From NCBI GenBank assembly GCA_963764315.1, contig CAVXSB010000002.1:62001-126000 (forward strand): 64,000 nucleotides of DNA. The letters run 5' to 3'. The notes below the pieces were generated by a model. The model worked only from the letters and a program-made list of their open reading frames with translations, searched no databases and was not told where the DNA came from. The stretch is from DATLWN01 sp963764315. GTDB lineage: Bacteria > Pseudomonadota > Zetaproteobacteria > Mariprofundales > Mariprofundaceae. Position 1 is the first letter of the stretch; every line of letters starts with the position of its first letter. The position numbers were made by a program, and so were the translations under genes. Below are positions 52,991 through 63,428 of the stretch, piece after piece.

Positions 52991-54225
52991 GGAAACGCTG
53001 GAACGCCTGAATTCACCTGAGCAGTTGGATACGGCGCTGCATATCCGTTCCCCGATGGCATGGGTGATCCTGAGCGTTGTCGGCATGTTGTCCGTGCTTC
53101 TCCTGATCTGGAGCGTGGTCGGATCATTGCAACAGCGGGTGGAAGGATTGGGGCATGGTGATGCCAGCTCAGGGTGATGTATTCAGGATCGAGGCGCGTG
53201 CGACGGGTGAGTTGCTTGTCCTGAAGGTGCGCGTTGGAAGCCTGGTGAAGAAGGGGCAGGTGGTGGCGCAGGTTTCCCAGGATGTTATGCGCATGCGACT
53301 CAACGATGCTAGGGCATTGTTGCGGGACCTGAAAGGCGAACTGAAGAAACAGCGCAGTTTCTATCAAAGCGATGCCTCCCAACAAGGGCATAGCCTGAAG
53401 CAGGATATCGCATCCTTGCGCGATAAGTTGAAGGCACAGGAGAACCATCGGAGATTCCTCGAGCAGACGAAGCGGAGCCAGCAACAGGATCTGAAACGAG
53501 GGTTTATTACCCGTGACCAGTTCGAGCAAACCCTAGACAAGCTTTCACAGGTCGATATCGGCATGATGGAGACGAAGTTGGCGATCCAGAAGGCAGAGAT
53601 CGTCCAGCAACAGGCGAGCGACAGCAGACGCGTATCCCTGGACACCCTTTCCCAACAGGTGCTGAACGCCCGGAATCTGGTCAGACAGCGGGAGGCCGAA
53701 CTGGAAATCGGTTCCAAGGTTGTCAGCCCCGTTGCCGGGCAGGTGCTGGAGCTCGATGCTAAACCGGGAGATACGCTGGTTCCCGGCACATCCCTGATCA
53801 AGATGACACCCATGGATCACAAGGTCGTCGTACGCCTTTATGTCAAGCCTCAGGATGGCAAGGAGGTCAGTCCGGGGATGCTAGTCCATGTTGCGCCGAC
53901 GTCCGTCGAAAGCTCGGTGTACGGTACCATGACCGGAAAGGTGCAATGGGTCAGCGGACTCTTCGAAAGTCGCTCCGCCCTGATGGATATCTTCGAGGAT
54001 GCGGGGATGGTTTCCGAGATGACCTCGCAAGGTGCGCCCTTTGCCGTCATCGTCAGCCTGGATCTGGATGCGACCACCTACAGCGGCTATCGATGGACGT
54101 CATCCAACGGACCGCGGGTTCATATCAACCCGGGGACGCTGTGTTCGGCCTCGGTGATCGTGCGCGAACAGCATCCCATCAATCTGGTCGTACCCTTGTT
54201 TAAATCGTGGATCCCGCTGCATTGA
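52974..54225 (+). pseudogene. NHLM-type HlyD secretion protein, one frameshift
   Basis: The N-terminal part starts at ATG 52974 (MSIFNKETLERLNSPEQLD) and has one membrane helix (VILSVVGMLSVLLLIWSVV). Near 53150, at GGGGC, the frame shifts and continues MVMPAQGDVFRIEARATGELLVLKVRVGSLVKKGQVVAQVSQ in pieces, the first lipoyl half, a long coiled coil (about 53330-53690), the second half-motif VVSPVAGQVLELDAKPGDTL and a beta-barrel end. The start NSPEQLDTAL is typical of secretion proteins of NHLP bacteriocin systems. It overlaps the TolC-like gene by 17 bases. Confidence 0.8.
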
Positions 54226-54234
54226 GGCGTGAAT

Positions 54235-56409
54235 ATGGGTAAGTCACAGAGCTTCCGGAGAAAAACTCCGTCGGTGTTGCAGATGGAAGCTGTGGAGTGC
54301 GGGGCGGCATCCCTGGCAATGATCCTGGCTTACCACGGGCGCTGGGTTCCTCTGGAAAAGCTGCGCGTCGCCTGCGGCGTGTCTCGGGACGGTTCCAAGG
54401 CATCGAACATCGCCAAGGCGGCTCGGAGCTACGGACTGGAGGCCCGTGGCTTCCGCACCAGCGTCGAGGATATGCTCAAGATGGACATGCCCGCGATCGT
54501 GTTCTGGAACTTCAATCATTTTCTTGTCGTGGAGGGCTGGAAGGGGAACACAGTTTTCCTGAACGACCCGGCCATGGGGCCACGCACGGTCAACCTGCGC
54601 GAGTTCAAGGAAGGGTTTTCCGATATCGCGCTCACCTTTAAGCCGGGCGATGGTTTCGAAGCGGGTGGGAAACCGCCCAGCACCTACGAGATCTGCGCAA
54701 TCGCCTCAGGGGTTCCGAGGACGTGATCGGCCAGGTTTTCCTTGCCGGGCTTTTGGTGGTTATGCCATCGCTGGTCATGGCCGGTGTGCTGAAGGCATTT
54801 ATCGACGACGTGCTGATCCGGGGCAATACGAGTTGGCTGCTACCATTGCTGGTGGCCCTGCTGCTGGCTGCCGGACTGAGTGGTCTGTTGACCTGGCTGC
54901 CTGCAAAGGCATCTTCTGCTCAGGGTCCAGGCCAAGCTGGCCATCAGCGTGTCCGGTCAGCTCATCTGGCATGTGTTCCGACTGCCGCTCGGATTTTTCG
55001 CGCAACGCTATGTCGGGGATGTGGCCTCCCGCGTCTATGCTGGGACGCGTATTGCCAGCCTAATGTCCGAGTCCCTGTCCAGCAGCCTGGTTAGCCTCGT
55101 CATGGTGGGTCTGTATCTGCTGGTCATGTTTTTCACCAGCTGGCCATTGGCCCTGCTGTCCCTGTGCCTTGCTTCCGCCAATGTCATCGTGGTGGCGCTC
55201 GTACAGGACAAGCGCCGCGACATGAACATGCATATGATGAACCAAAGCGCCAAGGCCATGGGGGCTGCCGTGGGCGGCTTACAGGCTATCGAGACCCTGA
55301 AGGCCTCGGGGACGGAGGGTGACTTTTTCGCCAAGTGGGCGGGTTACCACACTAAGACGATCAACGCGCAGCAGGAGTTGGGTCTTTATTCCTTCCTGCT
55401 GGACGCGATGCCCGAACTGCGGCCTGGGATCATCAACGCGCTGGTGTTGATCCTGGGTGCATCGCTCATCATCAAGGGGCATCTGACGATGGGCGGCCTG
55501 ATCGCTTTTCAGATCCTCCTGAACCTGTTTCTGACACCTATCCAGACCATGGTCGGATTCAGCGCTCAGGTGCAGGAGATCCAAGGTGATCTGGCACGCA
55601 TCGAAGACGTCTTCAAGTACGAACTCGATTCCGCCTGGGTCGCTGACAAGAGGCAAGGGGGAACACCACCGGCTCCATAGAGCATTTGCTGAGCGGTGCC
55701 GTACAGTTAAGCGATATCACATTCGCTTACGGCCCCCTGGATCCACCGCTGATCGAGAATTTCACAATGTCGGTGGAGCCCGGTTCCAGAATTGCCCTTG
55801 TCGGCGGCTCCGGAAGCGGCAAGTCTACGCTTTCGAAACTGATCCTGGGCCTTTACCAGCCGCGCAGCGGTGAGGTGTTGTTCGATGGAAAGCCCATTAA
55901 CTCCATCTCCCATGCCGTGTTCACGCGCTCGATCGCCTACGTGGACCAGGATATCCGCCTGTTCCGCGGCACCATTCGCGAAAACATCACCATGTGGGAT
56001 GAGCATATTCCCATGGAGAAGGTGCTGCAGGCCGCCATGGATGCATGTATTCACGAGGTCATTGCCGCGCGGCCCGGAGGATACGAGAGCCTTGTGGACG
56101 AGGGTGGTGCGAACTTCAGTGGAGGACAGCGCCAACGCCTCGAGATCGCCCGTGCCTTGGTCCGTGATCCCGCCCTGATCGTGTTGGACGAGGCGACGGC
56201 GGCCCTCGAATCCTCTGACCGAACAAATCATCGACCAGAACCTCCGCCGTCGTGGATGCGCATGCATCATCGTCGCGCACCGCCTGAGCACCATCCGGGA
56301 TGCGGATGAAATCATCGTGCTTGATCGGGGCGTGGTGCAGGAGCGCGGAAATCATACGCAGCTGATGCAGCATAACGGCCGTTATGCGCAGCTCGTGGCG
56401 ATGACATGA
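54235..56409 (+). pseudogene. NHLM-type peptidase/permease/ATPase exporter (ABC1), four frameshifts
   Basis: About 724 codons in five frames. The N-terminal C39 peptidase is intact, with catalytic Cys in MEAVECGAASLAMILAYHG, His in FNHFLVVEGW and Asp in LNDPAMGPR; it would cut the leader after Gly-Gly. Shifts lie near 54688, 54899, 55659 (five-G run) and 56205. The membrane domain spans 54720-55600 (IGQVFLAGLLVVMPSLVMAG and following helices). The ATPase has Walker A VGGSGSGKSTLSKL, signature NFSGGQRQRLEIARAL and Walker B ALIVLDEATAAL, then after the last shift CIIVAHRLSTIRDADEI. ATG 54235 is the start; the end overlaps the next gene (ATGA). Confidence 0.8.
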
Positions 56410-59385
56410 CGACGCCGGCATCAAGGGCCGATGTGCTTCGCCGGGCAGTCGGGGCTTCCGAAGACTGGGAACCATGGCAGGGCAGCGCCCAACTGCATCT
56501 TAACCGTTCGGATAAGGTGTGGTTGATCGCCTCGGGTGACCTCGATGTGTTCTATGTCGGTGCTACGGATGGCAGTGCATCATCCGGTGCCGATGGGCAG
56601 CGCCGTCACCATATCATGCGCTTGTCGGCCGGGGATGCGTTGTTCGGCTTTCAGGACGATGATTCGATCATCGCCATTCCTGCCCGTTCCTCCGAGTCGC
56701 TGCCTGTGGATCGCCGGTCGTTGCTGGCATCGGCATCAGAGGGAGCCGGCAAACAGATGCTGGCGGCATGTGTCGACCGGTGGTTCGGGGCCTTTGCCCA
56801 AGCCTGCCAACCGGCCACGATTCCACGGAGCAATATCGGCATGATTGCCGAAGCGCACCACGTCGAAGTTGAGCCTGGCTCTTCCCTACAGGCGTATGAG
56901 CAGCCGGTATGGATTCGTAGCGACGGTGAACTGCGCCTGAACGGGGCGGAGAGCCTTGATGCGCGGGAGACTCCCTTCCCGCTAGCCAGGCCTGCTTGGG
57001 TGGAAGCCACGCAACATGGGATGGTCGAGGGTTTGTCTACGGCGGATATCCTCGGTGGCGGGCATGCGAAAGCATGGCTGGATGCGGCACAGCAGGTGTA
57101 TTTGGCATGCTTTAGGGCGAAGGCCGTATCCGAATACAGAGATGCTATTGAAGGCGTCGACAAAAGAGAGCGATCCAAGCAACAGCGGTTTTCGACCGTA
57201 CTTAGCGATTTGGCGAGAGTGGCTGGGGCCGGAAAGGGATCGGATATCATCCAGGACCTGTCTTCCGATCCCTTGATCGCGGCTTGTCAGTACGTGGCCG
57301 CCGACATGAACATCGCCATCATAACGCCGCGCGGTGGTCCGGAGGCCCTTGCCCAGTCCACGGATCCATTGGGTAGCATCGCCCGCACCTCGGGGTTCCG
57401 GACGCGCGTGATCCGGCTGTCGGGCGAGTGGTGGAAGGAGGATCACGGGCCGTTACTCGTTTCAGGGCGGATGGCCTGGCGCCGTGCGCCTTGATTCCAC
57501 ACAAGGTGGGTACATACGACCTGGTCGATCCTCAGACGCATGAGACCACGCCGTCGACAAGGTTATCGCTGCCACGCTGAGTCCGCATGCCGTGATGTTC
57601 TATACGCCATTCCCTGCCGGTCCGATCGGCATGCGGGAGATGCTGCGCGCTGGACTGAAGGGTAGCAGCCGGGACGGCGGGGTCATCGCTGCCATGGTGT
57701 TGCTGACGGGCGCATTGTCGATGGCCACTCCCTTGGTGACCGAGCAGGTGATGTCCAAGGTTATCCCTGAAGCCCAGTACGGGCAGCTGCTGATCTTTGG
57801 CATTGCCCTGATCGTCATCGCCCTGTCCAGCACGATTTCTTCGCTGGTCCAGTCCATTGCCGTTCTCAGGATCGAAGGCGTGATGGATAACCGGCTTCAA
57901 TCCTCGGTATGGGACAGGTTGCTCAGACTGCCCAGTTCCTTTTTCCGGAAATCACGGTCGGTGATCCCTTAGCCGTGCATCCGGCATCGATGGCGTCCGC
58001 CAGCTGTTGACCAGTAGCGCCGTATCTTCCGTGATCGCGGCCGTCACCGGCATGTTCAGCCTTGCCTTGATGTTCTATTACGATGCGATCCTGGCATCGG
58101 TCGTTGCATCTTTCAGCATCGTCGTGGGCGGGTTCAGTTATCTGATGGGGCTCAAGGCTTTTGCCAGGCAAAAGGAATATCTGGAGCGCCAAGCGGATAT
58201 ATCGACCGACGTCTTCCAGTATCTCAATGCCATTTCCAAGCTGCGGGTCAGCGGGGCGGAGTCCGAAGCCTTCGTGCTGTGGGCAAGAAAGTATGCCCAG
58301 GCGGAGCTCGTCGGCATCGACCAACAGGGAATGACCAATGCCGTAGCCGTCGCCAACGCGGTATTCACCTATATCGCGATCACCGCCGTTCTGGCCGTGA
58401 TCGGCATGCAAGGGCATCAGCTGTTTGCCTTCTTCTCGGTGCCGAAGAGTGGCATAGCATCGATACGGCCACCCTGACCCATGTGATGCCTGCCGCAGTG
58501 TTCATCGCCTTTAACGCCGCCTATGGACAGTTCTCGACAGCCGTGACCCAGCTGGCACAGCAAGGTATCGCCTTATCCATGATGAAGCCGCTGTACGATC
58601 GTTTGCGCCCTGTACTCGAAACGGAGGAGGAGAACAGTCAGGCGGCGATGGATCCGGGAGAGCTCAGCGGATCGATCCATATCCATGATGTCCATTTTCG
58701 CTATAGCAAAGACGGACCGCCCGTTTTACAGGGGCTTTCCATGCGGGTCGAACCTGGCTCGTTCGTGGCCCTTGTCGGACCGTCCGGTGCCGGGAAGTCG
58801 TCCTTACTTCGCTTGTTGCTCGTCTTCGACACTCCCGAGTCGGGATCGATTTTCCTTGATGGTAAGGATATCACGCAACTGGATGCCCAGGCCCTGCGCC
58901 GAAATTTCGGAGTCGTGCTTCAGAACGGCCAGCTGTTTGCCGGAAGCATTTTCGACAATATCACCGCCGGCTCGAACCTCAGCATGGACGATGCCTGGTG
59001 GGCGGCACGGATGTCGGGCCTGGACAGGGATATCGACCAGATGCCCATGGGCATGCAGACGGTGCTTAGCGAAGGTGCAGGAACTCTATCCGGTGGTCAG
59101 CGGCAGCGGCTGATGATCGCCAGGGCCATCGTGCACCGCCCGCGCGTGTTGGTATTTGATGAGGCGACCAGTGCCCTGGATAACGAAACCCAGGCGATCG
59201 TCAGCAAGAGCCTTGAGAGCCTGAATTGTACTCGCATCGCCATTGCGCATCGTCTGAGCACCATCCGGCAGGCCGACAGCATCTTCGTGGTTGATGCCGG
59301 GAGGGTGGTGGAGTCGGGGAACTACGCGTCTCTGATGGAACAACAGGGTGTCTTTTTCGATCTTGCGAAACGGCAAATCGCATAG
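56406..59385 (+). pseudogene. NHLM-type permease/ATPase exporter without peptidase (ABC2), five frameshifts
   Basis: About 993 codons. An N-terminal regulatory region of roughly 350 residues (frame from ATG 56406; it contains DKVWLIASGDLDVFYVG and HHIMRLSAGDALFGFQ, like a cyclic-nucleotide-binding fold) is followed by the permease and an ATPase with Walker A LVGPSGAGKSSLLRLL, signature TLSGGQRQRLMIARAI and Walker B VLVFDEATSALD. Shifts lie near 57458, 57552, 57948, 57966 and 58438. The layout is that of the second ABC transporter of NHLP bacteriocin systems. Sense of shifts varies, so programmed frameshifting is unlikely. Confidence 0.78.
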
Positions 59386-59394
59386 GGGATAGAT

Positions 59395-59529
59395 ATGCAT
59401 GCGCGACGGGTGCCAGAGTCGCATTCTGGTCTTTGCGACTGCGCCACAGGCACTTACAAATGCGCGCCTACTGACCTGCTCCCTTTCATCAAGTCCGAAA
59501 GGCAAACGGTGTTTCGACGAGGTGAATGA
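59395..59529 (+). CDS. Possible small cysteine-rich ORF (44 aa)
   Basis: A frame from ATG 59395 to TGA 59527-59529, 9 bases after the second ABC gene, with AGGGGAT upstream. The peptide has three cysteines close together (GLCDCATGTYKC) and ends FIKSERQTVFRRGE. The ending resembles a piece of a cyclic-nucleotide-binding domain, so it may be the start of another broken gene and not a real peptide. Confidence 0.25.
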   Translation: MHARRVPESHSGLCDCATGTYKCAPTDLLPFIKSERQTVFRRGE

Positions 59530-59658
59530 CTGAAAGTGGCCGGACCGTGACGGTCGCGCACCGGCCAATAACGGTCACTCAGGTGTGTCTACTATGACTG
59601 CAATCTGCGGAAAATTTGTTGCAGCGGGAATCGTGTTGCCCATGCTTTTCCTGATAAA

Positions 59659-60046
59659 TCAGTTGCGACGCAAGGCTTCCGCCAAATGACATCCAAGCGC
59701 CTTAAAATCCAGAGGTTTTTTGAAAACAGATATACCAAACTCGTCCAATGTATTTAGTGTTGCCGACTCGATATAGCCAGAGATAACCACTATAGGGATA
59801 GCATGACCAGATTTCCCTGATGCGGCGGATCAAGGATATGCCATCCAGCACAGGCATCCGTATGTCACTCACCACGAGGCCTATTTGCTCATGATTCTCG
59901 GCCATGAGATCGATGGCTTCTTTACCGTTGCCAGCAGTTATGACCTGGAAGCCATTGGCGTCTAGGTACTCTTTGAGGGTGGAACGCACGGTTTCATCAT
60001 CATCGACTACCAGGATGGGAGCTGATCTGATGACACTGTCTGCCAT
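59659..60046 (-). pseudogene. CheY-like response regulator, one frameshift
   Basis: From ATG at 60044-60046 the frame codes a receiver domain: APILVVDDDETVRSTLKEYLDANGF with the acidic pair, and phospho-Asp in LVVSDIRMPVLDGISLIRRIRE. Near 59812 the frame shifts; the natural continuation is GHAIPIVVISGYIESATLN and ISVFKKPLDFKALG (with the conserved Lys), ending at TGA 59659-59661, about 129 residues. Without correction it ends in an unrelated tail at 59702. Convergent with the exporter operon. Confidence 0.75.
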
Positions 60047-60138
60047 AGTCGCGTCCTCCTCTCCATTGCTAACGGACTGGAGCCACAAACGGATATCCGC
60101 TGTAGTTCCGTCTATTCATCTAAAGAAAATTCTCCCAT

Positions 60139-60633
60139 CTAATCGGGGTGAACACTTCTTCTATTGGGGTTAGATGGCTTTACTATCCGTTTATCATCAA
60201 TCTGGTTTGCCAATTGCGCTGCAGCCCCTGAATTGGTGTCAATCGCCCGCTTCCCTTTAGTTAGGTAGAAAAAGCCTTCACATCCAGCCATATCGCATGC
60301 GAGCTGCTTAATGTACGGGTCATCATTGCCAGTAATGGCATAGGTTAAGATCGATGGATAATGGCGCTTGGCAAATACCAAGACAGCCAGGCCACCTAAT
60401 GTGCTCATATCGATATCAGCGATAATGGCATGCAGATGGACCTGGGAAATATATGCGTAAGCTGCTCGGTCATCATGGACGACATGCATGCGCCAGCTTT
60501 GTGTCAATGAAAGCATGTGCACCAGCTGATGACTGATGATGGCGTTGTTTGTTAAGACCAACGTCTCGGACGGCTTGTCGTGCAGCTGCTGGTTCGGATG
60601 GTGGTTCAACCTCTTGGTGCCGCTCATGAACAT
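60139..60633 (-). CDS. Receiver-like (degenerate CheY) protein
   Basis: A 164-residue protein from ATG at 60631-60633 (a longer form from 60699 would overlap the DUF2934 gene). The region ETLVLTNNAIISHQLVHML then AIIADIDMSTLGGLAVLVFAKRHYPSILTYAITGND has the fold order of a receiver, with Asp in ADIDM at the phosphorylation position, but the acidic pair at the N-terminus is missing (LTNN). It may be a non-phosphorylated pseudo-receiver. Next to a CheY-like gene and an HD-GYP gene, so part of a signalling group. Confidence 0.55.
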   Translation of the reverse strand: MFMSGTKRLNHHPNQQLHDKPSETLVLTNNAIISHQLVHMLSLTQSWRMHVVHDDRAAYAYISQVHLHAIIADIDMSTLGGLAVLVFAKRHYPSILTYAITGNDDPYIKQLACDMAGCEGFFYLTKGKRAIDTNSGAAAQLANQIDDKRIVKPSNPNRRSVHPD

Positions 60634-60652
60634 TTTCGCGATCGGCCGCCGG

Positions 60653-60847
60653 TTATCTGGCGCTGGGTTTTCGTTTCGCCTTCCTGGCCACATGGTCAAT
60701 CATGGCTTCTGCATCCAGCCAGTCCTTTACTGGATCGCCTCCCGAGAATTCACGCTGTTTAGCAAGATAGTAGGCTGCCTCAGCAATCATCTGCGTACGA
60801 TCAGGCTTTGGGGCACTTCTTGTAGAACGTGTGGTTAAGCTATTCAT
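60653..60847 (-). CDS. DUF2934 domain protein
   Basis: A 64-residue basic protein: MIAEAAYYLAKQREFSGGDPVKDWLDAEAMID followed by ARKAKRKP, in pieces the short DUF2934 pattern (A-Y-x-A-E/K...G..x.DW..AE..). The family is usually of unknown function, common in sulfur- and nitrogen-oxidising proteobacteria. It is likely cotranscribed with the receiver-like gene that follows. Confidence 0.75.
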   Translation of the reverse strand: MNSLTTRSTRSAPKPDRTQMIAEAAYYLAKQREFSGGDPVKDWLDAEAMIDHVARKAKRKPSAR

Positions 60848-61114
60848 GTCGATTCCTCTCCTATGGTCCTTACCAGCTTATAAATGATGATTAATAGATA
60901 ATCATTTTGCTGACCTGCAATAAGTAGAATTACGTATATGCGACGATTCTGGCTGATGTGATTCAGGCTGATGCATGAACATACTGGCATGACAAAAATG
61001 AACATCTATCAGCGATCATCTATAATGATCTTGGAGAAGATTGGCCCATGTCTCCATGGGCCCATGGGGTTACAACCCGAAGGTTCTTACTAGTGGTATT
61101 GAGACCCGCCCGAT
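60848..61114. promoter_or_regulatory. Divergent, AT-rich control region of DUF2934 and HD-GYP genes
   Basis: It has a TATAAT at 61021-61026 within the inverted repeat GATCAT/ATGATC (61014-61030), reading toward the HD-GYP gene, with no good -35. An 8-bp hairpin GGCCCATG-TCTC-CATGGGCC lies at 61043-61062, 52 bases before the HD-GYP start, possibly a leader element. It has no T-run. Confidence 0.4.
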
Positions 61115-61717
61115 ATGGCAAAGAAGAATAACATCTATGAAACATTATATGAGTACACTAGAGCTTTAACAGTTGCGCTTGGATACCGTGATATCATGAC
61201 TCGACTTCACTCCGAGCGCGTTCGTGATATTTCAATGATGATTGCTCTAAAATATGGACTACATGGCCGTAATGTTAGTGCGATCAGGGTTGCTTCGTCA
61301 TTTCATGACATTGGAAAGATCGGGATACCAGATAAGGTCTTAATGAAGCCATCTAGATTAGACGATGAAGAATGGGTGATAATGAAAAAGCATTCAGAAT
61401 TCGGAGAGGATATTATCCGGTCATCGAGATTTAAGGGATGTCGGCGAGCAGCAATTGCCATTCGCCACCATCATGAGCATTTCAATGGAGAAGGCTATCC
61501 CGACAGTTTGGCTGGATATGATATTCCTATTTGCTCTAGGATAATAACCATAGCCGATAGTTATGATGCCATGGCAGTAACTCGAAGTTACCATCCTGCC
61601 AGAAATCACCAAGAAATCATGAAAGTCATGCGCAGTGAAATCGGTACAAAGTTTGATCCTCAGTTCATGGAAATATTTTGCACAGAAATCGAACGGTGCC
61701 CTTTTAGGGTAGAATAG
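61115..61717 (+). CDS. HD-GYP domain phosphodiesterase-like protein
   Basis: A 200-residue stand-alone HD-GYP domain. The metal-binding HD is in ASSFHDIGKIGIPDKVL near residue 63; the signature HHHEHFNGEGYPDSLAGYDIP lies near 118-138, and ITIADSYDAM near 150. Such domains hydrolyse cyclic di-GMP to GMP. There is no receiver or sensor domain on the same chain, so it may be driven by the neighbouring CheY-like proteins. The gene is markedly AT-richer than its neighbours, which suggests transfer. Confidence 0.9.
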   Translation: MAKKNNIYETLYEYTRALTVALGYRDIMTRLHSERVRDISMMIALKYGLHGRNVSAIRVASSFHDIGKIGIPDKVLMKPSRLDDEEWVIMKKHSEFGEDIIRSSRFKGCRRAAIAIRHHHEHFNGEGYPDSLAGYDIPICSRIITIADSYDAMAVTRSYHPARNHQEIMKVMRSEIGTKFDPQFMEIFCTEIERCPFRVE

Positions 61718-61830
61718 CAATCTGAATCGCCACTAGTTTTGTAGACACGTGCGAGTGTCCGTTGTTGGCCGAACCTCGCCAGTCGCATGGGTGCATGCGG
61801 CCATGACATTTGGGCGGGAATCCATAGCAT

Positions 61831-62544
61831 GTGCACATGCGCTTGAGCCGAGAATTCAGAGACCAGCATATCCAGCACGAGATGCGCACCTATGGGCGCA
61901 AGAACGGCTTTGTCACCACCGGCCAGGAGGCGCGGCTGGAGAAATGGCTGCCGCGCATCGGTCTACCCCGGGGGCGAACTTTGGCGGAGTCCGGCATACC
62001 TGCGGAGGCGCCGGTGGTGCTGGAGATTGGCTTCGGCAACGGCGATTTCCTCGTGCACATGGCCGAATTGCATCCGGACTGGGTGCTTGTCGGGGTGGAG
62101 ATCTACCTGCCCGGCGTGGCCAAGGGCGTGGGCCGGCTTGAGGATGCCGGGGTCATCGAGCGCTGCCGCATCTCGCAGCTTCCAGCCCAGATCGTGCTGA
62201 CTGAGCAGGTGGCGGAAGGGCAGCTCGCCGGTATTATCATCAACCACCCCGATCCCTGGCCGAAGGCGAGGCATTACAAGCGCCGGCTGATCCAGAAGGA
62301 TTTCGCGGAGCTTTTGGTTTCGCGCCTGAAGCCCGGCGGCTTCATCAAGCTGGCCAGCGACAAGCCCGATCTGGCGGAGTGGATGCGCGACATCCTCGAT
62401 GCCACCCCGGGGCTGCGTAACATCGCCGGCAAGGGAAATTTCTCGCCGCGCGACGAGGACCGGCCGCACACGAAATTTGAACAGCGCGGCCTGCGCGAAG
62501 GGCGCATAAGCCAGTTTCTGCACTATATCAGGGAGGACGCATGA
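61831..62544 (+). CDS. trmB: tRNA (guanine-N7-)-methyltransferase
   Basis: A 237-residue SAM enzyme that makes m7G46 in tRNA. It starts MHMRLSREFRDQHIQHEMRTYGRKNGFVT (first methionines uncertain) and has VLEIGFGNGDFLVHMAEL (SAM motif I), IIINHPDPWPKARHYKRRL (the NFPDPWPK.RH signature, here with HPDPWPK) and the KFEQRGLREG C-terminus. It overlaps the DUF4438 gene by 4 bases. It marks return to core-genome sequence at the right edge of the island. Confidence 0.93.
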   Translation: MHMRLSREFRDQHIQHEMRTYGRKNGFVTTGQEARLEKWLPRIGLPRGRTLAESGIPAEAPVVLEIGFGNGDFLVHMAELHPDWVLVGVEIYLPGVAKGVGRLEDAGVIERCRISQLPAQIVLTEQVAEGQLAGIIINHPDPWPKARHYKRRLIQKDFAELLVSRLKPGGFIKLASDKPDLAEWMRDILDATPGLRNIAGKGNFSPRDEDRPHTKFEQRGLREGRISQFLHYIREDA

Positions 62545-63428
62545 GCCTGAAGACGAACCGGGATCGGCTGGTAATGACGGCGGTGCAGGGCACCGTGTCT
62601 CCGGCCAACCAGTGGGCGCCGTTCGAGGTCGGGGCCAACGGCGAGGTGTTCGCCTGGCCGTCCACCGGCGGCATCACCTACAACGTCAAGGTCGGGGACT
62701 CGGTGTTCGGCTGGATGGGGGAGCATATCGAGCCCGGGGTGTCGGCGACGCTGAAACACGCGAACAAGAAGGCGGAGGCCGGCTTCCAGTTCCTGTCCTG
62801 CTGCGGCAACGAGGTGCGCGTCGTCTCCGGCGATGCCAAGGGCGAGAAGGGCACCGTCATCGGCCATCATGGTGGTGTGGAGCATTTGATGCTCGATTTT
62901 CCGGACGATACGCTGGACAGGCTGACCTGCGACGACAAATTCCTGATCCGGGGTTACGGCCAGGGCCTCAGCCTCGCCGATTACCCGGACGTCTACATCT
63001 ACAACCTCGCTCCGGACCTGCTCGAGGCCTGGGGCATCCGCGAGGATGGCAAGGGCGGCCTGGAGATCCCCGTGCACGTCATCGTGCCGGGGCACGCCAT
63101 GGGATCGGGCATCGGCTCGCTGTCGGTGACGACCGGCGACTACGACATCCTGTGCCAGGATGAACAGACGGTCAGCGAATACGGCCTGGATAAGCTGCGC
63201 TTCGGCGATTTCGTGGCCGTGCTCGACCATGACAATCGCTATGGCCGTACCTATCGCAAGGGCTCGATCACCATCGGTATCGTCATCCATTCCGATTCGC
63301 CGCTGGCCGGGCATGGACCCGGCATGATGACGCTGATGAGCAGCAGCACGCCCGGGCGACTGGTGCCGGTACTGGAGGAACATGCGAATGTCGGTTCCGT
63401 CCTCAATCTGGGGCGCTTTGCGGCTTAG
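62541..63428 (+). CDS. DUF4438 domain protein
   Basis: A 295-residue protein beginning MSLKTNRDRLVMTAVQGTVSPA, with GGITYNVKVGDSVFGWMGEHIEPGVS and VIGHHGGVEHLMLDFPDDTLDRL, then VHVIVPGHAMGSGIGSLSVTTGDYDI. This matches DUF4438, whose function is unknown, though members resemble subunits of enzymes acting on small acids. There is no signal peptide or membrane helix. It is coupled to trmB, and its 3' end overlaps the start of the next gene by about 45 bases. Confidence 0.8.
   Translation: MSLKTNRDRLVMTAVQGTVSPANQWAPFEVGANGEVFAWPSTGGITYNVKVGDSVFGWMGEHIEPGVSATLKHANKKAEAGFQFLSCCGNEVRVVSGDAKGEKGTVIGHHGGVEHLMLDFPDDTLDRLTCDDKFLIRGYGQGLSLADYPDVYIYNLAPDLLEAWGIREDGKGGLEIPVHVIVPGHAMGSGIGSLSVTTGDYDILCQDEQTVSEYGLDKLRFGDFVAVLDHDNRYGRTYRKGSITIGIVIHSDSPLAGHGPGMMTLMSSSTPGRLVPVLEEHANVGSVLNLGRFAA

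Noticed and set aside
50870..58440. Programmed ribosomal frameshifting as the reason for the many frame changes
   Set aside because: There are about 15 events of both senses, mostly without slippery heptamers or a common context; programmed shifting of this number is not plausible.
59594..59689. A 31-codon open frame with a hydrophobic helix
   Set aside because: It overlaps the natural 3' end of the CheY-like gene on the other strand (stop at 59659-59661), which explains the sequence better.
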